The notes: a model not told the origin generated them from the sequence alone. A stretch of DNA of 53,843 nucleotides from an uncultured bacterium (GCA_902779075.1 CACZAK010000068.1:1-53843), one strand, 5' to 3'; shown: positions 29,500 to 39,649, numbered from the stretch's first letter. Made by a program: numbers and translations.

Positions 29500-29692
29500 T
29501 CACGCAGAGGCGCGGAGAGGCAGAGTTCGCAGAGTTTATCCCATTGCTTGAGTATGTATTTGTTTTCACCAATTGGGTGAAAGAGCTTTCCGAGATTCTT
29601 CTTGTAATGGTTTTCTTTTCCGTCGGATTTCTGAACTTTCTCTGTGCTCTCCGCCTCTCTGCACCTCTGCGTGAGACTTTCAACCGAGGATT
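29500..29692. repeat. ACGCAGAGGCGC-type inverted repeat pair
   Basis: CTCACGCAGAGGCGCGGAGAG near 29503 and its rough reverse complement CTCTGCACCTCTGCGTGAG near 29662 bracket ~130 nt of AT-richer DNA. The motif also occurs at the ends of the MITE-like elements at 12.6 and 39.8 kb and belongs to a dispersed repeat type known from many environmental genomes. It lies between mtaB and the BspA gene, whose 3' ends converge. With the flanks it accounts for the whole gap. Confidence 0.6.
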
Positions 29693-29724
29693 TTAGGTTT
29701 ACCCGATAAGACGCGCCGCCCCAC

Positions 29725-32280
29725 CTACTCCACTCTCACGTCAAACCTCACCCCATTCGGACCAGTCGCGCTACCCGTCCCCTTCCCGTCGACGACCACG
29801 CCAATCACCTTGACAGTGAACTTCTTCAGCTTCCCGCCCTGAATCGCATACACCTTGAACGAGCCCTTGAAGATGCCCGTCTTCGGCGTGTACGTGAGCT
29901 TCATCGCGGAGCGGTTCGTACCCTTCTTGGTGTCGACCACGAGGCTAGACACCTTCGTCTTCTTGTCCTTCGCGTACTTCACGCCCGCAGCCTTCGCAAA
30001 CGACCACTTCCCGCCCTTCGGGATCACCGGCTCGCCATCCGGCAGCAGTTCCGTGATCGTCCCCTCTGGTAGGGCGGTCGCCCCGCGACCGCCGTCCACA
30101 TACACCTTTGCCCCCGACTTGCTCCAGTCGCCGCCCACCTTCTTCTCAACCATCACATAATTGCCATTCTTCAGCGTAAAGCTTCCATCCGCAGCCATTT
30201 CAAACGCCATATCCCCAATCGGCGCCTTGAAGGCAAGCGTCACGGGAGGTACGCGCCCCATCGCGTCCAAAGCGACATTCACCCCCTTAGCCGAGACCTT
30301 CTTTGCCTTGCCGTCAACAAGCAGCGACGCCGTGGTAGATACCTTTACCACGCCCTTCTTGGTGATCTTACCCACCTTCACCTGCATCGTGCCGGCGAGC
30401 GCACCGCCCTTATACAGCGCCCCGTCAACCGTCTGTGCCTTAGCGAAACTCGTATTCAGCTTACCCGCCGTTATCTCAGCCCATTGCGCGTAGTAGGTCA
30501 CGTTCGCAGTTACCTTTGTTCCGCCCGTAATCTGCGCACCTCCATTCGCCGCCGTAAACCAACCGCCAAAGGTGTAACCGCTGCGCGTAGGCGTCGGCAA
30601 TGTACCAACCGCCGCGCCCCTAGTCACCGTCCGCGTAGTAGGCGACACATTACCGCCATTCGCGTTAAATGTTACCAAGTGAGTCGTTGGTGTCGATATC
30701 GGCGTGGGCGTGTCGCCGCCACCAGAACCACCGCCACCACTCTGTTTCCAAGTGGCCGTAAAGGTCTTGTCGCCAGTTGAACCTTTCGCGATCTTGCCGC
30801 CATCGGGCGTCCACCCCTTGAACCTATAGCCGTCTCTTACCGGTGCGGAGAGAGAAACCGCCATCTCTATCGTGTACCATGCTGGATTGCCCGCTGCGTT
30901 GCGTCCACCATCAAGTACGTATGATATTGCGTATCTAATTGGCGTCCAATGGGCGTAAAGCGTCACGCTCTTGTCCGCAACGGTATCAGCCGACACACTC
31001 GTTCCGCCGTCGACCGCCGTGAACCAGCCCGCGAAATCATATCCGGTTCGCGTCGGGACAGGCAGTTCCCCGTAAGCAGCCCCCTTAGTGACCGACTTCT
31101 TAGCGACATCAACACTGCCGCCATTTGCGCTAAATGCAACATCAAATGTGTCAGTCAATCCTACATCTTCAATGTATTCAATGCTCACCCCGTTCCATTT
31201 GCCAGGAATGTCCACGCCCCAACCCGTTGAGCCACGGTGAACATAGACTGTACAAGTGGAAGCAGAAATACCTCGGAAAATATTCACGCCAGTACTTGGA
31301 GCATTGCCGTCAAAGAAGACACTTTCAAGGTTACGGCACCACGCGAATGCCTGACCATCAAAGACGGTGGCCCCCACCTCGTCGTCGGAGTTCGCCACGA
31401 CAATCGTCTTCAAACTATAACAAGACGTAAACGCTTCGTCACACACATGCACACCACCGTGCAACACAAGATTGGTCATACTGGTGCAGCCGTCAAAAGC
31501 ATTTTGCTTAATGCTTTTAACCGATTTCGGTATCTCGACCGACAACAGACTAGTGCATTCTGCAAACGCCCGTCCGTCTATTCCCAACACCCCTTCATTA
31601 ATCACGACAGACGACAGGTTGGTGCAATTTGCAAAGGCGTTTTCACATATATGTCCGACGCTACCAGGAATCGACACTTCAACAAGTCCGCTACCCTTAA
31701 ATGCTTGACGCGAAATGTTCGTCACAACCCCATCAGGTATGTCGATATGCCTGAGGCTCGTACATCCGCTGAACATCGATGACGATATCAGGCGGCAATT
31801 AAGCGTAACCGAATTGAGAGACTTGCACCCCGCAAACAACCCCCATCCGTAAATTTCGATTGTAGAGGGAATGGACACTGAAAGTAGCCAATCCTCCCCT
31901 CTAAAGGCCTGCCCGTCAAGATACGTAACCACCCCGCTTCCTGTTCTTGATCCAAATTGCCATGACAGCCACTCTGGAATCACAAGATTATAAGGAGGAT
32001 TATTTATAACATTTGGGTGGCGTTCTCTCGGCCAATAACCATCCACCGTTGCAAATCCATTTATCCCAACATCTCCTATCTTCCAAATATAAGAACCTTC
32101 ACAACCATTTACCGACCTATACTTACTGTCGCGATTTGCATCGGTTTGCGAGCAAACGTGAAACAGATTGGATACATCATTTCCAGCATTGGTCCATCCA
32201 AAAGAAATATTGGAAAAAAATGTCGTAACTAGCAAGCTGCTTAACACAAATTCTATTGTAAAACCATTCTTCTTCATCAT
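29725..32280 (-). CDS. BspA-like leucine-rich surface protein with InlB repeats
   Basis: 851 residues with a secretion signal (FVLSSLLVTTFFSNISFG). Residues ~150-390 contain degenerate LRR_5/BspA units (CTSLLSVEIPKSVKSIKQNAF). Residues ~395-610 hold three Listeria-Bacteroides (InlB B) repeats (FSANGGSVDV...GYDFAGWFTAVDGG; FNANGGNV...GYTFGGWFTAANGG), with a Gly/Ser/Thr-Pro linker before the third. The last ~235 residues are a lysine-rich beta domain ([18 protein letters not shown] ... [18 protein letters not shown] ... RFDVRVE) shared with the neighbouring protein. It is expected at the cell surface as an adhesin or glycan-binding protein; no LPXTG or PEP-CTERM signal is seen. The N-terminal third is lower in GC than the C-terminal domain. 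A REP lies in frame at 30069. Confidence 0.8.
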   Translation of the reverse strand: MMKKNGFTIEFVLSSLLVTTFFSNISFGWTNAGNDVSNLFHVCSQTDANRDSKYRSVNGCEGSYIWKIGDVGINGFATVDGYWPRERHPNVINNPPYNLVIPEWLSWQFGSRTGSGVVTYLDGQAFRGEDWLLSVSIPSTIEIYGWGLFAGCKSLNSVTLNCRLISSSMFSGCTSLRHIDIPDGVVTNISRQAFKGSGLVEVSIPGSVGHICENAFANCTNLSSVVINEGVLGIDGRAFAECTSLLSVEIPKSVKSIKQNAFDGCTSMTNLVLHGGVHVCDEAFTSCYSLKTIVVANSDDEVGATVFDGQAFAWCRNLESVFFDGNAPSTGVNIFRGISASTCTVYVHRGSTGWGVDIPGKWNGVSIEYIEDVGLTDTFDVAFSANGGSVDVAKKSVTKGAAYGELPVPTRTGYDFAGWFTAVDGGTSVSADTVADKSVTLYAHWTPIRYAISYVLDGGRNAAGNPAWYTIEMAVSLSAPVRDGYRFKGWTPDGGKIAKGSTGDKTFTATWKQSGGGGSGGGDTPTPISTPTTHLVTFNANGGNVSPTTRTVTRGAAVGTLPTPTRSGYTFGGWFTAANGGAQITGGTKVTANVTYYAQWAEITAGKLNTSFAKAQTVDGALYKGGALAGTMQVKVGKITKKGVVKVSTTASLLVDGKAKKVSAKGVNVALDAMGRVPPVTLAFKAPIGDMAFEMAADGSFTLKNGNYVMVEKKVGGDWSKSGAKVYVDGGRGATALPEGTITELLPDGEPVIPKGGKWSFAKAAGVKYAKDKKTKVSSLVVDTKKGTNRSAMKLTYTPKTGIFKGSFKVYAIQGGKLKKFTVKVIGVVVDGKGTGSATGPNGVRFDVRVE
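30069..30093 (+). repeat. REP element inside the shared C-terminal domain (first BspA gene)
   Basis: GTAG, GGCGGTCGC, loop CCC, GCGACCGCC: a perfect 9-bp stem. Read on the minus strand it gives DGGRGATAL. The copy at 33342 is identical and at the same codon position. Confidence 0.9.
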
Positions 32281-32404
32281 TTCGTCTCCTTTACGTTTCC
32301 CATTGAGGTCATTTCAAACCTTCTTTAGTGAGGCCGATGGGGCAAGCTGCACAGCCTGCTGACACCCATCAAACCAATCAACCGCCGAAGAATTGGAGAT
32401 TGAC

Positions 32405-32410
32405 AGTATA
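32405..32410 (-). promoter_or_regulatory. possible -10 box for the first BspA gene
   Basis: Minus-strand TATACT in ATGATATACTGTC, ~125 nt upstream of the ATG at 32280. The RBS AGGAGACG lies just before the start. Weak evidence. Confidence 0.3.
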
Positions 32411-32919
32411 TCATTTCCTCAATCTCCCCGCAAGGGGTGTGTTCACTGGACTACGAATTTCTTAAGTTGTTCTCGCAATCTGTGCGCGGCTGTGGTATCA
32501 TTCATGTCGGCTTCCCTTCAGTGGTTTTTGACGCCCCGTATTATACGGGTTTCACCGAATGGAAGCCACTTCCTTTTCCCCGGAAGCGTATATTTCTCGG
32601 CAAGCGCGGGAACATGCGGCATCTTTGCCATCATGGAGCATGACTTCAAGTGGCACCCCATGCGAATTTTGCGGATTTCGGCGGAATCCGACAAAGCCCC
32701 GAGGCGCAGCGAAACAGCACAACCGCACATAACAGCCAGAAAGCGCACGATTTGGCAGTTGTCTCACGGCGCATCGCACACCTCAAGGAAAAATGGGGAA
32801 AGTCCAGCCGTTGTTGCTGACTGGAGGACGCCGCCACCTTGGCGACGAAATGGAGGGACGAGCCCTCCAAGGGTGGGGCGAGCCCTCCGGGCGAGCCGCA
32901 AGTTGGGACGAGCCGTACG

Positions 32920-32975
32920 GTAGGGCGCGATCACCGAGCGCGCCGCCTGATAGGGCGAGCCGTCCTCGGCTCGCC
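32920..32975 (+). repeat. two tandem REPs
   Basis: First: GTAG, GGCGCGATC, loop ACC, GAGCGCGCC (8 of 9 pairs). Second: ATAG in place of GTAG, then GGCGAGCCG, loop TCCT, CGGCTCGCC (9 pairs). Both point the same way, unlike the inverted REPIN pairs elsewhere. Further GC-rich inverted repeats lie at 32850-32900. Confidence 0.7.
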
Positions 32976-32997
32976 CGTAGGGCTCACCCCACCTCGC

Positions 32998-35637
32998 CTA
33001 CTCAACGCTCACGTCAAACCTCATCCCATTCGGACCAGTTGCGCTACCCGTCCCCTTCCCGTCAGCAACCACGCCGATCACCTTGACCGTGAACTTCTTC
33101 AGCTTCCCGCCTTGAATCGCATACACCTTAAACGAGCCCTTGAAGATGCCCGTCTTCGGCGTGTACGTGAGCTTCATCGCGGAACGGTTCGTACCCTTCT
33201 TGGTGTCGACCACTAGGCTAGACACCTTCGTCTTCTTGTCTTTCGCGTACTTCACGCCCGCAGCCTTCGCAAACGACCACTTCCCGCCCTTCGGAATCAC
33301 CGGCTCGCCATCCGGCAGCAGCTCCTCGATCGTCCCCTCTGGTAGGGCGGTCGCCCCGCGACCGCCGTCCACATACACCTTTGCCCCCGATTTGCTCCAG
33401 TCGCCACCCACCTTCTTCTCAACCATCACATAATTGCCATTCTTCAGCGTAAAGCTTCCATCCGCAGCCATCTCAAACGCCATCTCCCCAACCGGGGCCT
33501 TGAATGCGAGCGTCACGGGAGGGACGCGCCCCGTCGCGTCCAAAGCAACTTTCACCGCCTTAGCCGAGACCTTCTTCGCCTTGCCGTCGATCAGCAACGT
33601 GGCAGTACCGGAAATCTTGACGATCCCCTTCTTGCTGACCTTGCCAACCTTGACCTGCATCGTGCCCGCTATATTACCATTCCATTTGTAGAGCGCACCT
33701 TTAACTGTCTGAGCCTTGACCAAGAAGGTAGTATCAGCCACCGTTCCGGCAACAACAGTCTCCGGCAGAGGCGTGGGCGTGGGTATGGGCGTGGGCGTAT
33801 CGCCACCACTGGAGGAGCCACCACCAGCACCGCCGCCGGTGCCACCACCAGAACCACCACCGCCAGCACTACCACCTTCTCCACCAGAACCGCCGCCGCC
33901 AGCACTACCACCACCGGAGCCGCCGCCGTCCTCCGTCCAGTGCGCGTAGAACGTGACGTTTGTCGTGACGATGGTATCGTCACGCACAGGACTGCCGCCG
34001 TCCGCCTCGGTGAACCATCCATCGAAAGTGTGGCCGTCCCACACCGCCACCGGCAATTCGCCCACCGCGCAGCCGTTCGTCACAATGGTGGGGCGAGTTG
34101 TCCTCAACGAGCCACCCTGCGCGTCGAAAGTGACGGTGAAGATCAACGTATCTACCGGATCACGGTCATAATACTCGACTGTCATTCCCTGCCACTTGCC
34201 ATCTCTAACGGCATACGTACTATTTCCTCTCGGAAGATACACCACACATGACGAACCAATGCCGTAGAAAGGATCAATGACATATCGTAAAGGTCCAGCT
34301 AGCGCACCATAACTATATGGACAATCACCGCTCATTATCACGCTCGTTAGACCGCTGCAATCCTCGAACGCCCGATCCCCGATGCTCGTCACGCTGCCAG
34401 GAATCATCACGCTCGTCAGACCGCTGCAACCGGAGAACGCAGAAAGTCCGATACTCGTCACGCCGTCGGGAATCGTCGCGCTCGTAAGACCGCTGCAACC
34501 GGAGAACGCAGATGACCCGATGTTCGTCACGCTGTTCGGTATCGTCACGCTCGTAAGACCGCTGCAACCGGAGAACGCAGATGACCCGATACTCGTCACA
34601 CCGTCAGGGATCGTCACATCACCATTTACACCTCGTATAAGAGTCTTGCCATCCTTAGACAACAACAGGCCGTTGACCGACTTGTAATTGACATTCCCCG
34701 AATCAACCGACATTGACAACAAACCGCTACAGCCTCTGAACGCATAATCCCCGATGCTCGTCACGCTGTTCGGTATCGTCACGCTCGCAAGACAGCTGCA
34801 GTCGGAGAACGCAGACAACCCGATGCTCGTCACGCTGTCCGGGATCGTCACGCTCGTCAAACCGCTGCAGCCGTAGAACGCAGAATCCCCGATGTTCGTC
34901 ACGCTGTTCGGTATCGTCACGCTCGCAAGACAGCTACAGCCGTAGAACGCAGAACCCCCGATGCTCGTCACGCTGTTCGGGATCGTCACGCTCGTAAGAC
35001 CGCTGCAATGGCGGAACGCAGACCACCCGATGCTCGTCACACTGTTTGGAATCGTCACGCTCGTAAGGCCACTGCAACCGGAGAACGCAGATGACCCGAT
35101 ACTCGTCACACCGTCAGGGATCGTCACATCACCATTTACACCTCGTATAAGAGTCTTGCCATCCTTAGATAACAATAAGCCGTTGATCGACTTGTAATTG
35201 ACATTCCCCGAATCAACCGATATTGACAACAAACCGCTGCAATCCGGGAACGCACCCGACCCGATGTCCGTCACGCCGTTGCCAATAGTCACGCTCGTCA
35301 AACCGCTGCAACCGTAGAACGCAGACCACCCGATGCTCGTCACGCCGTTACCGATCGTCACGCTCGTCAGGCCACTGCAAACGCCGAACGCATACTCCCC
35401 GATGTTCGTCACAGAGTCAGGGATCGCCACGCTCGTAAGACCACTGCAACCGTAGAACGCATCATCCCCGATGCTCGTCACAGAGTCAGGGATCGTCACG
35501 TTCGTAAGACCGCTGCAACCATCGAACGCCCGCCCCCCGATGTTCGTCACGCTGTTCGGTATCGTCACGCTCGTCAAACCGCTGCAACCATCGAACGCCC
35601 AATCCCCGATGCTCGTCACGCCGTCAGGGATCGTCAC
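32998..35637 (-). pseudogene. BspA-like protein, 3' part of a split gene
   Basis: An 879-codon frame with no proper start: it opens at an internal GTG ([11 protein letters not shown]...) in the middle of an LRR unit and has no RBS. It contains about 20 near-identical 23-residue LRR_5 units ([23 protein letters not shown]), one InlB-type repeat ([11 protein letters not shown]...[13 protein letters not shown]), a ~55-residue Gly/Ser linker ending in Thr-Pro repeats, and the lysine-rich C-terminal domain also found in the 851-residue protein. It is in the same frame as the upstream 1123-codon ORF once a 79-nt deletion at ~35660 is repaired, giving one 2032-residue protein. It may be untranslated in the sequenced cell, or expressed only in phase variants. 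Confidence 0.75.
33342..33366 (+). repeat. REP element inside the shared C-terminal domain (second BspA gene)
   Basis: Identical in stem and position to the copy at 30069, so it was present before the domain was duplicated or was copied by gene conversion. Confidence 0.9.
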
Positions 35638-35645
35638 ATCACCAT

Positions 35646-38600
35646 TTACACCTCGTATAACAAACCGCTACAGCCCCTGAACGCATAATCCCCGATGCTC
35701 GTCACAGAGCCAGGAATCGTCACGCTCGTAAGACCGCTGCAACCGTAGAACGCAGACCACCCGATGCTCGTCACAGAGGCAGGAATCGTCACGCTCGTAA
35801 GACCGCTGCAGCCGTAGAACACCATATCCCCGATGCTCGTCACACCGTCCGGGATCGTCAATGCCGTAACCTTCTCTCCATTGAGATAGAGGTTGTGCGC
35901 GTAATAAAACGGATTGGCGCATGTTCCTTCAAATGACATACCGCACCACTTCGTAAGGTCGGTAATATGCACGCTCGTAAGGCCGCTGCAGCCGACGAAC
36001 GCCTCATACCCGATGTTCGTCACAGAGGCAGGAATCGTCACGCTCGTAAGACCACTGCAACCGTTAAACGACATTCCCCCGATGCTCGTCACAGAGTCAG
36101 GAATCGTCACGCTAGTGAGCCCGCTGCAACCATCGAACGCCTGCCACCCGATGTTCGTCACACTGTTCGGGATCGTCACGCTCGTCAAACCGCTGCAACC
36201 GATAAACGCATGACCCCTGATGTTCGTCACAGAGTCAGGAATCGTCACGCTCGTCAAACCGCTGCAACCATCGAACGCCCAATCCCCGATGCTCGTCACG
36301 CCGTCAGGGATCGTCACATCACCATTTACACCTCGTATATTGTAATTGGCATTCCCAGAATCAACCGATATTGACAACAAACCGCCACATTCTAAGAACG
36401 CCAAATCCCCGATGCTCGTCACGCTGCAAGGTATCGTCACGCTCGTAAGACCGCTGCAACCATAGAACGCCCGATTCCCGATGCTCGTCACGCTGTTCGG
36501 TATCGTCACGCTCGTCAAACCGCTGCAGCGGGAGAACGCACTATCCCCGATGCCGCGAATACCTGTCAAATCCAGATTGCCGGAAAGCGAGCCCGTTTTG
36601 CGAAACACCCAACCATCAACTAACTTCACATCAGAAATCGTCGCAACTACCCAACCATCAACTAACTTCACATCAGAAATCGTCGTCACGTCGAAAAGTG
36701 ATTCGCTGCAACCGGAGAACGCAGACGACCCGATGCTCGTCACGCTGTTCGGGATCGTCACGCTCGTCAAACCGCTGCAACCATAGAACGCATCAGACCC
36801 GATGCTCGTCACGCTGTTCGGGATCGTCACGCTCGTCAAACCGCTGCAACCGTAGAACGCTTCATACCCGATGCTCGTCACACTGTTCGGAATCGTCACG
36901 TTCGTAAGACCGCTGCAATACTCGAACGCCCGATCCACGATGCTCGTCACAGAGTCAGGTATCGTCACACTTGTCAGATTACGGCTAAACGATCCTGACG
37001 GGAACAATGGCGCGACCAAGCTTGTAACATTCGTACAGCCACCGAAGGCATCATAACCAATTTTTACCATGGGGCCACATATCGCAACGCTCGTAAGACC
37101 GCTGCAATGGGAGAACGCATTACCCCCGATACTCGTCACAGAGTCAGGGATCGTCACGCTCGTCAAACCACTGCAACCGGAGAAAGCAGAATCCCCGATG
37201 TTCGTCACAGAGTCAGGAATCGCCACGCTCGTCAAACCACTGCAACCGGAGAAAGCAGAATCCCCGATGCTCGTCACAGAGCCAGGTATCGTCACGCTCG
37301 TCAAACCGCTGCAACCGTAAAACGCACCGTATCCCAAGACGGTTTCATCGGTTATCGTCACCGTCTTCAAGGTCGCCGGAATGTAATAATACGAATAACC
37401 GCCGTAATAATAATACTGCTCGATCTTCGTACCACCCGTATAGGAACTTGTTCCGAAGATATATCCGAACACCGAATCGGACGTGCCAGAATTGCCGCGC
37501 CGCGAACCGACAAACGGCAACGTGATACTCGTAAGACCGCTACAACCAAAGAACGCAGATGATCCGATGTTCGTCACACTGTTCGGGATCGTCACGCTCG
37601 TAAGACCGCTGCAATCCCTGAACGCAGACGACCCGATCTCTGTCACGCCGTCAGGTATCGTCACACTTGTCAGATTACGGCTATCCAATCCTGGCGGGAT
37701 CAATGGCGCGACCAAGCTTGTAACATTCGTACAGTCACCGAAGGCAATATAACCAATTTTCACCACGGCGCCACATATCGCAACGCTCGTAAGACCGCTG
37801 CAACCGGAGAACGCATAATCCCCAATGTTCGTCACAGAGTCAGGTATCGTCACGCTCGTCAAACCGCTGCAACCGGAGAACGCAGACGACCCGATGCTCG
37901 TCACAGAGTCAGGTATCGTCACGCTCGTCAGGCCACTGCAAACGCCGAACGCATCATCCCCGATGCTCGTCACACCGTCAGGGATCGTCACGCTCGTAAG
38001 ACCGCTGCAACCTCTGAACGCAGACGACCCGATGCTCGTCACAGAGTCAGGAATCGTCACGTCACCAGTTACGCCTAGTATAAGAGTCTTGCCATCTTTA
38101 GACAGCAATAGGCCATTTGCGGATGAATAGTTAGCATTGCCATTACCCACTGTAAAAGATGTAATCCCGCTGCAATCCTCGAACGCATACGACCCAATAC
38201 TCGTCACAGAGTCTGGTATCATCACGTCACCATTGACTCCACGAATGAGCATCGTACCATCTTTAGACAGCAATAGGCCATTTGCGGATGAATAGTTAGC
38301 ATTGCCATTACCCACTGTAAACGATGTAATCCCGCTGCAACCTCTGAACGCCTCATACCCGATGCTCGTCACAGAGTCAGGGATCGTCACGCTCGTAAGT
38401 CCGACACAATGGGATACCACACCATATTTGATGTACGTCACGCCGTCAGGAATCACCAAATTCGTGATTTTCTCACCATTCAGATAGAGATCATGCGCAG
38501 ATTCAATATAATCATCGAAAACAACATTGCACCATTTCGCAAGATCGGAAATATAAACGCGTGTAATTTCATCACAATCAGTAAATGCTGCATCTCCAAT

Positions 38601-39017
38601 GTACGTCACAGAGGCGGGAATCGTCACACTCGTCAATCCGCTACACTCCCTGAACGCTTCATGCCAGATACGCGTCACACCATTCGGGATCACCACGCTC
38701 GTAAGACCACAGCAACCATAGAACGCCCCCTGCCCAATAAACGTCACAGAATCCGGTATCGTCACGCTCGTAAGCCCGCTGCAACCATCGAACGCAGATG
38801 ACCCGATGCTCGTCACGGGCTTGCCGCCGAGCGTGGAAGGAATCGTCACGGCACCAGCAGGTGATGGCGAGATGGCGGCATAATCATAGTTGTAAACCTC
38901 CGCCGTGTCGCCGTTGATGCGGTACGTCCACGTGTAGTCGCCGACCGTTTCCGTATCGGCCCACGCACCAAACGCCACGGCCACTGCCGCAGCCATCATA
39001 ATCAGTATCTTTTTCAT
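35646..39017 (-). CDS. BspA-like surface protein, 5' part of a split gene
   Basis: 1123 residues with a signal peptide ([20 protein letters not shown]) and an N-terminal cap ([19 protein letters not shown]), then a long run of 23-residue LRR_5/BspA units ([20 protein letters not shown]) with a few diverged modules ([16 protein letters not shown]; a Tyr-rich [17 protein letters not shown]). The frame ends LLYEV where other copies read [10 protein letters not shown]; a 79-nt deletion between TATAA and CAAACCGCT (plus strand, ~35660) causes the stop. Without it the protein would run on into the 32998-35637 frame. A 42-nt tandem duplication ([11 protein letters not shown] twice) lies at 36600-36690. 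The RBS AAAGGACAAGCGAAATG supports the start. Expected role: surface binding. Confidence 0.8.
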   Translation of the reverse strand: MKKILIMMAAAVAVAFGAWADTETVGDYTWTYRINGDTAEVYNYDYAAISPSPAGAVTIPSTLGGKPVTSIGSSAFDGCSGLTSVTIPDSVTFIGQGAFYGCCGLTSVVIPNGVTRIWHEAFRECSGLTSVTIPASVTYIGDAAFTDCDEITRVYISDLAKWCNVVFDDYIESAHDLYLNGEKITNLVIPDGVTYIKYGVVSHCVGLTSVTIPDSVTSIGYEAFRGCSGITSFTVGNGNANYSSANGLLLSKDGTMLIRGVNGDVMIPDSVTSIGSYAFEDCSGITSFTVGNGNANYSSANGLLLSKDGKTLILGVTGDVTIPDSVTSIGSSAFRGCSGLTSVTIPDGVTSIGDDAFGVCSGLTSVTIPDSVTSIGSSAFSGCSGLTSVTIPDSVTNIGDYAFSGCSGLTSVAICGAVVKIGYIAFGDCTNVTSLVAPLIPPGLDSRNLTSVTIPDGVTEIGSSAFRDCSGLTSVTIPNSVTNIGSSAFFGCSGLTSITLPFVGSRRGNSGTSDSVFGYIFGTSSYTGGTKIEQYYYYGGYSYYYIPATLKTVTITDETVLGYGAFYGCSGLTSVTIPGSVTSIGDSAFSGCSGLTSVAIPDSVTNIGDSAFSGCSGLTSVTIPDSVTSIGGNAFSHCSGLTSVAICGPMVKIGYDAFGGCTNVTSLVAPLFPSGSFSRNLTSVTIPDSVTSIVDRAFEYCSGLTNVTIPNSVTSIGYEAFYGCSGLTSVTIPNSVTSIGSDAFYGCSGLTSVTIPNSVTSIGSSAFSGCSESLFDVTTISDVKLVDGWVVATISDVKLVDGWVFRKTGSLSGNLDLTGIRGIGDSAFSRCSGLTSVTIPNSVTSIGNRAFYGCSGLTSVTIPCSVTSIGDLAFLECGGLLSISVDSGNANYNIRGVNGDVTIPDGVTSIGDWAFDGCSGLTSVTIPDSVTNIRGHAFIGCSGLTSVTIPNSVTNIGWQAFDGCSGLTSVTIPDSVTSIGGMSFNGCSGLTSVTIPASVTNIGYEAFVGCSGLTSVHITDLTKWCGMSFEGTCANPFYYAHNLYLNGEKVTALTIPDGVTSIGDMVFYGCSGLTSVTIPASVTSIGWSAFYGCSGLTSVTIPGSVTSIGDYAFRGCSGLLYEV

Positions 39018-39047
39018 TTCGCTTGTCCTTTCAAGTTTTATCTTTCC

Positions 39048-39080
39048 TTTTGCGGCTCGCCCGGAGGGCTAGCCCCACCG
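39048..39080. repeat. REP-like palindrome in the leader of the BspA gene
   Basis: GGCTCGCC / GGCTAGCC arms around CGGAGG, ~40 nt upstream of the start codon and within the predicted 5' leader (promoter at 39173). It could form a hairpin in the mRNA leader. It lacks the GTAG head. Confidence 0.5.
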
Positions 39081-39167
39081 TTCCGCATCACTTCAGACCG
39101 CCATTGACACGGGGCGGCAGATGATAATTCAGAGCGTTGTCCTTTGACGGACAAAAGCATTTGGTAT

Positions 39168-39173
39168 TATAAC
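39168..39173 (-). promoter_or_regulatory. -10 box for the large BspA gene
   Basis: Minus-strand TATAAT within GGTTATAATACC, ~150 nt upstream of the ATG at 39017. The leader would contain the 39048 hairpin. Confidence 0.45.
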
Positions 39174-39255
39174 CCTTTCCCCTACCTCGCGCAAGCGGGA
39201 TTTTGGGATTTTGGGAAATTGAAGTTTTTCGCACAGTTTGAGATGTGAATGCGCG

Positions 39256-39412
39256 GTACGTCACTTATTCGTATATGTGAAGTGGCGGGTACGGGCGTGA
39301 GATTGCGGTGCGGAACATGTTTTTTTTTGGGGGGGCGGCTCGCCCCACCTTGCGGCCGCGACGGGGCGCGGCCCTCCCGGTGCGGCCGTGACGGGGCAAG
39401 GGGGGCGAGCCG
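39256..39412. repeat. intergenic repeat unit plus REP-like hairpins, copy 1
   Basis: The stretch 39275-39325 (GTGAAGTGGCGGGTACGGGC, GTGAGATTGCGGTGCGGAAC) is repeated at 39889-39938 with scattered changes. In both places a GC-rich palindrome (CGGCTCGCC...GGCTCGCCCC) follows directly. Between 39358 and 39395 a GGCCGCG / CGCGGCC palindrome matches the one at 861-890. Confidence 0.6.
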
Positions 39413-39498
39413 CTCACGATTCCCCAACCGACCTGGTGAAGGCCCACGCACACCTCTCGTTGACAAGGCATGAGCTTTCAGTCCCTTTACATACTCCG

Positions 39499-39649
39499 TG
39501 ACACCTAGATGTCAGGGGCGTGACACCTAGATGTCAGGGGCGTGACACCTAGATGTCAGGGGCGTGACACCTAGGTGTCATAGGGTGTGACACCTAGGTG
39601 TCATAGGGTGTGACACCTAGGTGTCATGGGGTGTGACACCTAGGTGTCA
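39499..39649. repeat. seven-copy array of a 16-bp palindrome
   Basis: Three copies of TGACACCTAGATGTCA (from 39499, 39521, 39543; period 22) are followed by four of TGACACCTAGGTGTCA (from 39565, 39588, 39611, 39634; period 22-23). Spacers are 6-7 nt (GGGGCG, then TAGGGTG-like). The second form is a perfect palindrome. The period is close to two helical turns, so a protein would meet every copy on the same face. It lies ~480-630 bp upstream of the large BspA start and downstream of uxaC. Function unknown. Confidence 0.85.

Larger units (their letters stand above)
32281..32997. other. intergenic, decayed ORF traces and REP cluster
   Basis: A 717-nt stretch without a convincing gene. The left part holds the leader and a possible promoter of the first BspA gene. 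Between 32437 and 32820 one plus frame gives protein-like sequence broken by a stop at 32641 (…LAVVSRRIAHLKEKWGKSS before another stop); I do not recognise it and it may be a gene remnant. From 32850 to 32990 there is a cluster of GC-rich palindromes including two REPs at 32920-32944 and 32950-32975, directly downstream of the second BspA gene's stop. Confidence 0.5.

Noticed and set aside
32393..32923. 176-codon plus-strand ORF as a real gene
   Set aside because: Its second half runs through the REP cluster, it has no RBS, and the composition is like frame-shadow sequence.
32998..39017. CRISPR-like or satellite DNA in the BspA region
   Set aside because: The periodicity is 69 nt and coding (23-residue LRR units), explained by BspA repeats.
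39499..39649. CRISPR array
   Set aside because: The repeats are palindromes 16 nt long with 6-7-nt near-identical spacers; there are no unique spacers and no cas genes.
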